From NCBI GenBank assembly GCA_017475785.1, contig JAFVEX010000105.1, forward strand, positions 1 to 22,947: DNA of 22,947 nt. Reading direction: 5' to 3'. The position numbers were made by a program, and so were the translations under genes. Source of the stretch: Eubacterium sp. (GTDB taxonomy: Bacteria > Bacillota_A > Clostridia > Lachnospirales > Lachnospiraceae). The notes beneath the pieces were generated by a model. That model made no database searches, was not told the DNA's origin, and saw nothing but the letters and a program-made list of their open reading frames with translations. This document shows positions 15,885 to 22,807 of the stretch, piece after piece; position 1 is the stretch's first letter, and every line of letters begins with the position of its first letter.

Positions 15885-16586
15885 TGCGGCACTCTCACCG
15901 TTGCCGAGGAACAAAATTTTCTCCCGATAAGGCGTCAGCGCCGGCGTCTCCAGGTACGCCTGAACCTCCGCTTCTCTCTCCCAGAAATGCATAGGAACCA
16001 TTGTGCCGCAGCCGACACGCTCCAGAAAGCACGCCGCTCCATCTGTTCCGTGATCCCCGAGGCGCGGGTCGACCGGCACAAACGCGCAGTCAATCCTGCG
16101 GTCAGCGATGCGCTCCAGTTCCTTTCTGTAAGTCCCGATCTGCCAGTTGTTCTCCCGCTCCGGCTCATCGTCCCAGTACCAGATGTTCAGATCCCCCGCG
16201 TGATAGAGCACTTTTCCTTCCGCCACGGCCAGGAACGCGACTCCCTGATCAGTCGACAGCAGTGTCTCTGCCTGTATTTCACCGACTTCATATGACTGAT
16301 GCGGCCGCACCTTGACCACTTCCGCGCGCGGCATCCTCGCGCGGGTCTTCAGCCCGGCGCCCGGCACTCTCACGTTTCTGTCCAGGATGTAATACACCTT
16401 CTGGTACTGCTCCCGGAGGCTCCATATACAAGAGCCGTAATGGTCACCGTGGCTGTGCGACACAAAGCAGTACACCGGCTTTTCGGCGGAAAACGCCGGA
16501 AGCCTGCCGGTATACCAGTCAAATATCAGAACCAGTTCTTCCAGTTCCACCACAAAACCGCTGTGATAAATGTGCGTTATCTTCAT
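15879..16586 (-). CDS. Metallo-beta-lactamase-fold hydrolase
   Basis: 235-residue cytoplasmic protein of the MBL superfamily. The metal motif is HSHGDH at 44-49, with further ligand-like residues in YHAGDLN (about 128-134) and in the final MHFWE. This resembles the UlaG-like branch (MKITHIYHSGFVVE start), but the substrate cannot be read. The start ATG 16586 has GAGGAAGAGG immediately upstream, giving a good site. It follows the Fic gene by 90 bp and may share the proA operon. A hydrolase acting on a small phosphorylated or lactone compound is possible; the family is broad. Confidence 0.9.
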   Translation of the reverse strand: MKITHIYHSGFVVELEELVLIFDWYTGRLPAFSAEKPVYCFVSHSHGDHYGSCIWSLREQYQKVYYILDRNVRVPGAGLKTRARMPRAEVVKVRPHQSYEVGEIQAETLLSTDQGVAFLAVAEGKVLYHAGDLNIWYWDDEPERENNWQIGTYRKELERIADRRIDCAFVPVDPRLGDHGTDGAACFLERVGCGTMVPMHFWEREAEVQAYLETPALTPYREKILFLGNGESAAL

Positions 16587-16676
16587 TCCTCTTCCTCAAC
16601 TGCCCAAAGCCAGGCTCCGGCGGTTCTCCTCAGGCAGATTCGTCCGTTCCGGCAAATACTCTGCCGATCCTGATCT

Positions 16677-17642
16677 CTAATTTTCCTTTTTTGCTTTTAC
16701 ATAAGCAGTCGACCGGCCTCCTCCGGTCTTGCGCAGCAGTCCTTCCTTCAGCATGGCGGCGAGCGTCCGCTCGACCGTCACGACCGCGATATCCGGGTAC
16801 TGCTCCAGAAGCGCCCGCTTTGTCACGGGACCCTCCCACGCGAGAATCGTCTCTCGCAGCCGGTCGCTTTTTGACTGCCTGGCGCCGGTCAGAAAACCGG
16901 TCTGCTTTTCAAATCGTTCATAGGCCTCTGTCAGAACCCGGAGAAAATAGCGCAAAAACGGCTCATAGCTGTTCGTCCCGTCCTGCCAGAAAATAGAGCT
17001 GTACTGCAGCGCCGTCTTGTAGTCCTGCTCCGACTGCTCGATCAGCCGTTCCAGGCTGACGTACGCGCTCACATAGTACCCTGCCCGGTACAGCAGCAAG
17101 GTCTGCAGCAGCCACACCAGCCGGCCGTTCCCGTCCTCAAACGGGTGGATACTCAGAAAATCCAGCACAAACCGCGCGATCAGAATCAGTGGATCATGCC
17201 GGTTCTCTGCCAGCGCATTCTGCAGGGCGCCGCAGAGCTGTGTGACAGATTCCTCGATTTCGTCTGCCGCACAGGGAAAAAAGCGCTCACGCTCCTCTCC
17301 CCATGGATCAATTTCGCTGATCACCGCTTCTGTCTGGCGATAGGCGCCGTCTGACCCGGCGAAAAGCCTGCAGTACAGCGCGCGAATCGTCTCCGGAACC
17401 GCCTCCATGACATCAAAATGCTCCCGGATTTCCTCCAGGCAAACGCGGTATCCGGAATCCCGCGGATCCGCGGCGCGGCCGCTCTGCCGCTCCGCCTCTG
17501 TCCGCAGGGCAATCAGCCTGTCGCCGTACTGCTCCAGCAGAACCATCTGCCTTCCGCGGTGCTCATGCACCTGCGTGAGCAGACGCACCACCTCCGGTGT
17601 CAGAAGCTCCTCCGGCCCGTTTTCATAATCAAATATTCTCAT
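16677..17642 (-). CDS. Fic-domain protein with C-terminal winged helix and altered active-site motif
   Basis: 321 residues. Fic proteins usually transfer AMP from ATP to target hydroxyls. The core motif is HPFEDGNGRLVW at 166-177 against the usual HPFx(D/E)GNGRxxR: the catalytic His, acidic residue, Asn and first Arg are kept, but the last Arg is Trp. The N-terminal helix aligned in memory to the self-inhibitory (S/T)xxxE(G/N) segment reads TEAERQSGR at 48-56, where the inhibitory Glu does not seem present. The C-terminal 55 residues (SKSDRLRETI to RSTAYVKAKK) look like a winged helix. It starts 9 bp after proA, with only a weak AGAGG close to the ATG, suggesting coupling. Confidence 0.9.
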   Translation of the reverse strand: MRIFDYENGPEELLTPEVVRLLTQVHEHRGRQMVLLEQYGDRLIALRTEAERQSGRAADPRDSGYRVCLEEIREHFDVMEAVPETIRALYCRLFAGSDGAYRQTEAVISEIDPWGEERERFFPCAADEIEESVTQLCGALQNALAENRHDPLILIARFVLDFLSIHPFEDGNGRLVWLLQTLLLYRAGYYVSAYVSLERLIEQSEQDYKTALQYSSIFWQDGTNSYEPFLRYFLRVLTEAYERFEKQTGFLTGARQSKSDRLRETILAWEGPVTKRALLEQYPDIAVVTVERTLAAMLKEGLLRKTGGGRSTAYVKAKKEN

Positions 17643-17651
17643 TTCCTCTGC

Positions 17652-18941
17652 TCAGTCAAGGTCTCTGAAATGGAAGGTCTTTTTTCCGGATGCGTAGTCG
17701 CCCACGATCTGCCCGCTTCCATCCAGCAGATATTTATATGTAACCAGCCCTTCCAGGCCGACCGGCCCGCGCGCGTGCAGCTTGCTGGTGCTGATGCCGA
17801 CCTCCGCGCCAAACCCATAGCGGAAGCCATCCGCAAACCGCGTGGAACAGTTCCGGTACACGCCTGCCGAATCAACCATCTGCATAAAGTACGCCGCCGT
17901 CTCGTCGTTTTCCGTCACGATGGCGTCTGTGTGGTGCGAACCAAACCGGTTGATGTGCTCCACAGCCTCTTCTACGCCCTCGACCACCTTTACTGACGCG
18001 ATCAGCTCCAGATATTCCCTGTGAAAATCATCATCCTGCATGATCTCAAACGGAATCCCGCCCAGCTTCGCCCCTGCTTCTTCTGTACCTCTCAGCCGGA
18101 TGCCGCTGCCGGTAAACAGCTTCGCCATTTCCGGAAGGAAGGTGTCCGCGATGGTCCGGTGCAGCAGAATGGTCTCCACCGCATTGCAGGCAGCCGTATA
18201 CTGCGTCTTCGCGTCCAGAAGAATCGGAAGCGCCTTCTCCGGATCGGCGTCCTGATCGACATAGATGTGACACACACCGTCTGCGTGACCCATGACAGGA
18301 ATCTTTGTATGATTCATAATATACTGCACAAACGCATTCGATCCGCGCGGAATCAGCAGATCGACATCCTTTTCGCAGGACAGCAGTTCATCAATCTCAT
18401 TGTGCAGCTCTGCCTGCAGCAGACATCCGGCAGGCAGTCCTGCCGAAATTGCCGCGCCGCGAATTGTCTCGAACAGCACGCGGTTGGTCTGTGCCGTCTC
18501 CTTACCGCCCTTCAGGATCGCGCAGTTTCCGCTCTTGATACACAGTGTAGAGATCTGCACCAGCGCGTCCGGGCGCGCCTCAAAAATCACTCCAATCACA
18601 CCGATCGGGACGGTGATCCGCCTCAGGACCAGCCCGCTGTCCAATTCCCGCTTCAGTGTGACTCTCGACAGCGGATCCGGCAGCTGTGCCAGCTGGCCGA
18701 TCCCTCTGATCACATCCTGGAGTTTCCCTTCATCAAACTTCAGCCGCTTCATAACCGCGCCGGAGATCCCTGCTGCCTCCGCCGCCTCCATATCCGCGCG
18801 GTTCGCGGCAAAGATTTCCTCTCGCCGCGCCTCCAGCGCCTCAGCCGCAGCCTCCAGCGCGGCATTCCGCACTTCCGCCGAGGACGCGGCCATCTTCGGC
18901 GCGTCCAGCTTCATTCTTCTGGCTTCTTCCCTGATATCCAT
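17652..18941 (-). CDS. proA: Gamma-glutamyl phosphate reductase
   Basis: 429 residues, normal ProA length. It reduces gamma-glutamyl phosphate with NADPH to glutamate semialdehyde, the second step of proline synthesis. The catalytic Cys is C252 in YTAACNAVE; other family hallmarks are VIFEARPDALVQI, ILKGGKE, PRGSNAFVQYI, HADGVCHIYVD and STRFADGFRYGFGAEVGIST. GGAGTGAAGC precedes ATG 18941. No proB neighbours it here, so the kinase must be elsewhere or further away. Its approximately 200-nt leader contains strong inverted repeats. It heads the likely operon proA-fic-MBL. Confidence 0.97.
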   Translation of the reverse strand: MDIREEARRMKLDAPKMAASSAEVRNAALEAAAEALEARREEIFAANRADMEAAEAAGISGAVMKRLKFDEGKLQDVIRGIGQLAQLPDPLSRVTLKRELDSGLVLRRITVPIGVIGVIFEARPDALVQISTLCIKSGNCAILKGGKETAQTNRVLFETIRGAAISAGLPAGCLLQAELHNEIDELLSCEKDVDLLIPRGSNAFVQYIMNHTKIPVMGHADGVCHIYVDQDADPEKALPILLDAKTQYTAACNAVETILLHRTIADTFLPEMAKLFTGSGIRLRGTEEAGAKLGGIPFEIMQDDDFHREYLELIASVKVVEGVEEAVEHINRFGSHHTDAIVTENDETAAYFMQMVDSAGVYRNCSTRFADGFRYGFGAEVGISTSKLHARGPVGLEGLVTYKYLLDGSGQIVGDYASGKKTFHFRDLD

Positions 18942-18965
18942 GCTTCACTCCTTTTATCAAACAAC

Positions 18966-18979
18966 GTCCACAAGCGGAC
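18966..18979. repeat. GTCC-N6-GGAC dyad in proA leader
   Basis: GTCCACAAGCGGAC, just upstream of the proA ribosome binding site. The 9-mer CAAGCGGAC recurs at 19172-19180 near the promoter. It could form a short hairpin in the leader RNA or be a protein-binding half of a pair. Confidence 0.5.
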
Positions 18980-19015
18980 ATCAACTCCCCTATCACCTCA
19001 ATCTTGAAGGGCGCT

Positions 19016-19034
19016 GATCGTCCAGTGGACGATC
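19016..19034. repeat. Perfect 19-bp palindrome in proA leader
   Basis: GATCGTCCA, one central G, TGGACGATC: nine perfect pairs in each arm. Located about 75 nt upstream of proA and downstream of its promoter, so it is an RNA stem with a tiny loop in the leader or a DNA operator. Flanking bases extend it loosely (GCGC on either side). Confidence 0.65.
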
Positions 19035-19144
19035 GCTTTGCGCCGACCGAAGTGAAACGAAGATAGCTTGCAGGATTTTATTCTTCGCGTATTACCGATT
19101 TAGTCCCTTTTCTGCTCTGTTCCATATATATAATGCTGAGCCAC

Positions 19145-19174
19145 ATTATACCATTTCAAAAACATGTTCCGCAA
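19145..19174 (-). promoter_or_regulatory. Probable proA promoter
   Basis: Minus strand extended -10 TGGTATAAT (TATAAT at 19150-19145) with a weak -35 TTGCGG (19174-19169) 18 bp upstream. The -35 lies in the GTTCCGCAAGCGGAC dyad at 19166-19180, so a bound regulator there would compete with polymerase. Confidence 0.55.
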
Positions 19175-19388
19175 GCGGACCCCGGCTTCCCGCCTCCTCG
19201 CTCCGCCCGGCAAAAATATTTTGTGCAATTTTACCAATAAAAACAGCACTTTTCCACGGATCTCACCAAACGCATGTCCCTCCGTCCGCCTTGTTTTTGT
19301 GCATATTATATTATTGATTCAGAATTTTCGGTTCGTTTCTTGTGCAACACTGACGATATCATAAGTCCTTTCATCAACGAATTCATAT

Positions 19389-19417
19389 TTGACGAATTGA
19401 TTAACTTACGTTATAAT
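19389..19417 (+). promoter_or_regulatory. Sigma-A promoter of the SH3 gene
   Basis: TTGACG (19389-19394), 17 bp, TATAAT (19412-19417). This is a near-consensus promoter; the leader to the ATG is about 60 nt. Confidence 0.85.
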
Positions 19418-19483
19418 CACGCCGTAACATTTTGAAACACTTTTGTAATAATTTTGACAATGATTTTTAAGGAGGTTATCTTT

Positions 19484-20344
19484 ATGCGAAAAGGTACACT
19501 GTTGACACTTGGCGCCGCTCTGACGGTTTCCATGTGCACAGCCATTCCGGTTCTCGCAGATGATACAGATTATTCAGGACAGGTCAACACACACGCGCTG
19601 TATGTCCGCGCAGGCAGTTCCAAGGATGACAGTATCATCGGCGATCTGGCTGAAGAGGACGAGGTGACGATCTCAGGCGTTACAGAAAACGGCTGGTATC
19701 AGATTCAGTATGGCGGAGAAACTGCATATGTCTATGGGGAGTATATAGATATAGATGACAGTGATATTCCAGAGATCGAGAACACTTCATATGACAGCTA
19801 TGAGGATGATGAGGATTCCGAGAGCACATCATATGACAGCAGCTATGAAGAAGCTGACGATGATGCTTCAGACAAATATGACGAAGCTTCCTATGAAGAC
19901 GCGGACGCAGCAGATGAAGATGCCGACGCAGCTTCTGATGAAGATAACGGCGCAGCTGATGCCGACGAGGCATCTGATGAAGAAACCGACGCGTCCGAAG
20001 CGCAGGATTCTTCTGATGACACCGCCCAGGCCAGCAGCTGGAGCGGTCCGGTGCTGAACAGAAGCAACGGCACAGTCCAGGGTCCGAGCGGCAAGGAGAC
20101 TTACTACAACCTCAACATGAACGGTGTTGTCAACATCATGCGCGGCATGGGCAACAACGATGAGTACTGGGTCCGCGAAGACGGCTGCAAGATGCTCGGC
20201 GACTACATTATGTGCGCCGCGAACCTGAGCGTCCACCCGCGCGGCTCTCTCGTTGAGAGCAGCCTGGGAACCTGCATTGTCTGCGACACCGGCGGATTTG
20301 CGTATTCCAATCCAAACCAGCTTGACATCGCTGTAAACTGGTAA
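19484..20344 (+). CDS. Secreted SH3-domain protein with acidic linker and 3D/RlpA-like C-terminal domain
   Basis: 286 residues, the only convincing plus-strand gene. AAGGAGG precedes ATG 19484; a frame from 19454 has no site. The signal peptide ends near residue 25 (VLA). Residues 30-90 form a bacterial SH3 domain (ALYVRAGSSKDDSIIGDL... YVYGEYI). Residues 91-180 are a linker with 42 Asp/Glu out of 90 and one Lys, surely disordered and strongly negative. Residues 200-286 form a compact C-terminal domain with Cys235, Cys244, Cys264, Cys267 and a DTGGF...LDIAVNW end like the double-psi beta-barrel 3D/RlpA group, seen in cell-wall lytic proteins. A wall-binding or wall-remodelling role is inferred; catalysis is unproven. 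Confidence 0.9.
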   Translation: MRKGTLLTLGAALTVSMCTAIPVLADDTDYSGQVNTHALYVRAGSSKDDSIIGDLAEEDEVTISGVTENGWYQIQYGGETAYVYGEYIDIDDSDIPEIENTSYDSYEDDEDSESTSYDSSYEEADDDASDKYDEASYEDADAADEDADAASDEDNGAADADEASDEETDASEAQDSSDDTAQASSWSGPVLNRSNGTVQGPSGKETYYNLNMNGVVNIMRGMGNNDEYWVREDGCKMLGDYIMCAANLSVHPRGSLVESSLGTCIVCDTGGFAYSNPNQLDIAVNW

Positions 20345-20358
20345 TCATTTCTGCCTGA

Positions 20359-20392
20359 AAGGGGCGGCTGCCACAACTGGCATCCGCCCCTT
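20359..20392. terminator. Bidirectional hairpin terminator between convergent genes
   Basis: AAGGGGCGG and CCGCCCCTT (9 bp) with an inner TGCCA/TGGCA stem and CAAC loop, one C-T mismatch between them. It serves the SH3 gene (plus) and the FnIII gene (minus). Neither side has a long U-run. Confidence 0.75.
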
Positions 20393-20409
20393 CATGATGT
20401 CCAAAGCAA

Positions 20410-21150
20410 TTATTTGTACGTGCAGCTCGCCAGCTTCTTTCCTGCCGGGCTCAACACCAGCACCTGGAATTTAATTCCGATTACGCCGGTATTATCTTCC
20501 AGATCCGCAATCAGCTCGTGCATTTTTTTGCGCATATCTTCGCTGTTGTATTCTGCAGACATCTCTGTTCCCATCTCTGCAAAATCCGATGCGTCAAGAC
20601 CTTCAATCTCATGAAATTTCAGCGTACAGCGCAGGGTATTACCGGAACACGTCAGATCGATACTGAGCATCTCATCTTGAAGTGCTTCCACGACATCGGT
20701 CAGCTCTCTTTTGACCACTGCGCTGTTCATCATCTTCTTGAGTGTCGTCTTCTTCCAGGTTTTGGCCGATTTTATTTTTGAAAATTCGCCCTTCTTCCCG
20801 CCGCTGACGGCACGCACCTTGATCTGGTATTTTGTCTTCCACTTACATCCCGTGATCTTGTACAGCTCTGTGCTCTTGCCGGACGACTTGACTGTAGCGA
20901 CCTTCTTCCACCGCGCGGAACCCGCCTTCGCGTACACCTCGTAAGACTTTGCCCGCGCCGCTTTCTTCCACTTAACCGTGATCATCTGATTCATGGCTTC
21001 CACCTTCGTCAGCGTGACACGGGCAGGCTTCTTGGACGCGGCCTGTGCCTCCGACGGCAGCAGGGCAACCACAGAGATGATCATCAGCAATGCCAGCAGG
21101 ATGGCGAGACCCCTCGCCAGAACAACTTGTTTTCTGTTTCGATTTCTCAT
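20410..21150 (-). CDS. Secreted FnIII protein with DUF4854-like C-terminal domain
   Basis: 246 residues. A basic start followed by a hydrophobic helix (about 12-31) and AQA at 35-37 indicates a cleaved signal peptide. Residues 42-132 form a fibronectin type III domain rich in Lys and Trp (ITVKWKKAARAKSYEVYAK... YQIKVRAVSGGKKGEFSKI). This resembles the FnIII segment of the metalloprotease in this window. The rest (about 140-246) is a small alpha/beta region with two cysteines, like DUF4854 proteins of gut Clostridia; that match is from memory. The start ATG 21150 has GGAGGAG about 10 bases upstream. It probably acts at the cell surface; function is unknown. Confidence 0.85.
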   Translation of the reverse strand: MRNRNRKQVVLARGLAILLALLMIISVVALLPSEAQAASKKPARVTLTKVEAMNQMITVKWKKAARAKSYEVYAKAGSARWKKVATVKSSGKSTELYKITGCKWKTKYQIKVRAVSGGKKGEFSKIKSAKTWKKTTLKKMMNSAVVKRELTDVVEALQDEMLSIDLTCSGNTLRCTLKFHEIEGLDASDFAEMGTEMSAEYNSEDMRKKMHELIADLEDNTGVIGIKFQVLVLSPAGKKLASCTYK

Positions 21151-21237
21151 ATGCTTTCCACTCCTCCTTTCTTCTTCAGGTCATCACCAGGTAATTGACA
21201 GGTCATTCAGATCAGAGAAATTACTGATTCTGTCTAC

Positions 21238-21266
21238 AATATAACCGATATGCTCTTTTCCTTCAA
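21238..21266 (-). promoter_or_regulatory. Promoter of the FnIII/DUF4854-like gene
   Basis: Minus strand TTGAAG (21266-21261), 17 bp, TATATT (21243-21238), about 90 bp upstream of the start codon. Confidence 0.65.
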
Positions 21267-21357
21267 GTGCATTTAGATCGATCTGTTTCCGATGTTACTG
21301 TCAAGTGAACGTTGGCAAATCTTTTTCATACGATCCGGTTTCAAATTTCTTCTACTC

Positions 21358-21981
21358 TCATAGAAATAAACTCTTAACGGCCTCGCCGGGATCCACATGC
21401 AGCAGGCCTGCGGCAAGATATCCCAGGGCGAGTATGACCGCAGCTGCCAGCGCGATCCGGATAATATGACGCAGCAGCCAGACCCACTGGTGACGCCCGC
21501 GCCTGCCGCGGCGGATCCACTCTCCCATCCTGCTGCTCTTCTCCTGATTACATTTCCTGCAGGCGGCCACCAGGTTTTTGGGATCATTCAGGCCGGACAG
21601 ATGCTTCTTTCTGAGAAATTCCTGCATGTCAGGATCCTTATAAGCGCTCCCTACCGGGTACAGATGGTCGACTGTCACATGCTTCCGGGTCATCGGCTTC
21701 CCGCAATACGCGCAAAAATAAAAAGCACCAAGTACCGGCCGTGTGGTGCGGAAGAAAATGTTTCTGTAGGATCCGCCGCGTCTTCCGTAGGCGTTATCCA
21801 GGCGGAAATACAGATGCTTCTTCTCGCAGTAAGCCCGCAGCTTCTCCAGCTTGCGCCGGGAACGCACCGTCCCCGCGTACGCGCCGAACCGGTCCGGGCG
21901 GAGACCGAACCTCCGCAGCCGGAACCAGGAGCTGCCTGCCTTTCTGTACTTTGTACTTTTTACTTTAATCTGGTATTCCAT
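21358..21981 (-). CDS. HNH nuclease-like protein with C-terminal membrane helix
   Basis: 207 residues. The N-terminal 80 are very basic (many Arg/Lys), likely nucleic acid binding. The HNH core is FCAYCGKP (C90, C93), VDHLYPVG (D105, H106), PKNLVAACRKCNQEKSSR (N136, C141, C144): the two CxxC pairs and DH/N are all intact, so metal binding and cleavage are plausible. A hydrophobic helix at about 174-195 after an Arg-rich stretch would anchor it to the membrane with the nuclease domain inside; this is unusual for HNH proteins. It starts 5 bp after the membrane gene, with a weak ribosome site, suggesting coupling. Alternatives: a homing- or defence-type nuclease, or one acting on incoming DNA. 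Confidence 0.88.
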   Translation of the reverse strand: MEYQIKVKSTKYRKAGSSWFRLRRFGLRPDRFGAYAGTVRSRRKLEKLRAYCEKKHLYFRLDNAYGRRGGSYRNIFFRTTRPVLGAFYFCAYCGKPMTRKHVTVDHLYPVGSAYKDPDMQEFLRKKHLSGLNDPKNLVAACRKCNQEKSSRMGEWIRRGRRGRHQWVWLLRHIIRIALAAAVILALGYLAAGLLHVDPGEAVKSLFL

Positions 21982-21986
21982 ATGGG

Positions 21987-22667
21987 TTACTTCATCAGCT
22001 TCACCAGCCGTGCCCGCTCAGAGAGCATAAGCTTCATCTCTCTGGTGATTCGGTCGACTTCTCCCGGCTGATTCGCCTGCACTGCCGCCAGCAGCGCGTC
22101 CGCCGCGTCGGCCAGCTTGTTCTCGACAGACTGGAGCGCCGGATCACTCTGCGGATCCTGAAAGTGGACATCTTCCGCAAGCTTGCGGAGCCGTTTCTTC
22201 ACTTCCTGGTCCGGTGACTGATCCGCTGCTGTCTGCACGGTAAACTCCAGCCACTTGATATACTGGTTCTTCTGGTAATCATTTGACTGGATCGACGCTA
22301 CATGCTGCTTCGCGAAGACCACTGTGAAGGACGGCCAGATATACAGCACGACGAGGATCAGATCCAGCGCGGCCTCGACGTAAGCATTAAACTGCTTCGA
22401 CGTAAACAGGATATTGATACCGAATGTCAGGAGCAGGTAAAGGATCCCGAGAATCGTGATGTGCAGGCCGAAAAAAGTGTGATCCGCCCCCTCCGGGATA
22501 TCATAGAGACGGATTGTGACAACCGCGGTCAGAACCAGAGCGAGTACGGAGAACAAAAAGCCCACCATAAAGCTCTTGTCAAAGTTTCTGATGATCAGCA
22601 GCATCACCAGTGCATAGATGACAAACAGCGCAGTTCCTGTCAGCGCCGGCAAAAATTTTCGATTCAT
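21987..22667 (-). CDS. Four-helix membrane protein with cytoplasmic helical tail
   Basis: 226 residues of unrecognised family. Hydrophobic helices are at about 8-27, 32-52, 66-88 and 96-118. The remaining 108 residues are charged and helical (QVKKRLRKLAEDVHF... DALLAAVQANQPGEVDRITREMKLMLSERARL), resembling a coiled-coil. Both ends are predicted cytoplasmic. AGAGGGT lies upstream of ATG 22667. It is nested between a SHOCT-domain gene and the HNH gene, and may assemble them at the membrane. No function can be read from sequence. Confidence 0.85.
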   Translation of the reverse strand: MNRKFLPALTGTALFVIYALVMLLIIRNFDKSFMVGFLFSVLALVLTAVVTIRLYDIPEGADHTFFGLHITILGILYLLLTFGINILFTSKQFNAYVEAALDLILVVLYIWPSFTVVFAKQHVASIQSNDYQKNQYIKWLEFTVQTAADQSPDQEVKKRLRKLAEDVHFQDPQSDPALQSVENKLADAADALLAAVQANQPGEVDRITREMKLMLSERARLVKLMK

Positions 22668-22741
22668 AATTTACCCTCTTTATAGATGCGGAGATGACAG
22701 CCGCTTTTGGGAGATGGCGGTTATATCAGCATCTCCTCTGA

Positions 22742-22807
22742 TGTCACATCCTGCAGATGACTCCCGCCTTTTGGGGTGTCACATCCTTCGGATGACTTCC
22801 GCCTTTT
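22742..22807. repeat. 35-bp tandem duplication of the SHOCT gene 3' end
   Basis: Copies at 22742-22772 and 22777-22807 are 28/31 identical with a 35-bp period. The right-hand copy is the end of the SHOCT coding region; the left-hand copy is non-coding downstream sequence. A third, shorter relic (GATGACAGCCGCTTTTGGG) lies at 22693-22711. Confidence 0.85.

Larger units (their letters stand above)
18942..19483. other. Divergent intergenic region between proA and the SH3 gene
   Basis: This 542-bp stretch holds the proA promoter and leader (left) and the SH3 promoter (right). Dyads (GTCC/GGAC type) are at 18966-18979, 19016-19034 and 19166-19180, and TTGTGCA occurs three times at 19221, 19297 and 19340. 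No coding frame with a plausible ribosome binding site, and no T-box or SAM-type riboswitch signature, was recognised. Confidence 0.7.

Noticed and set aside
18021..19007. 328-codon plus-strand frame opposite proA
   Set aside because: Shadow of proA; low-complexity basic translation and no ribosome binding site.
18942..19140. T-box or SAM riboswitch in the proA leader
   Set aside because: No T-box core motif (GGTGGTACCGCG-like) and no SAM-I or T-box specifier layout could be found; only generic dyads.
19454..19466. TTGACA at 19455 as a second promoter of the SH3 gene
   Set aside because: It is too close to the ribosome binding site to drive this gene; no -10 follows at the right distance.
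19454..19483. Upstream ATG for the SH3 protein
   Set aside because: The AAGGAGG lies directly before the ATG at 19484, inside this extension.
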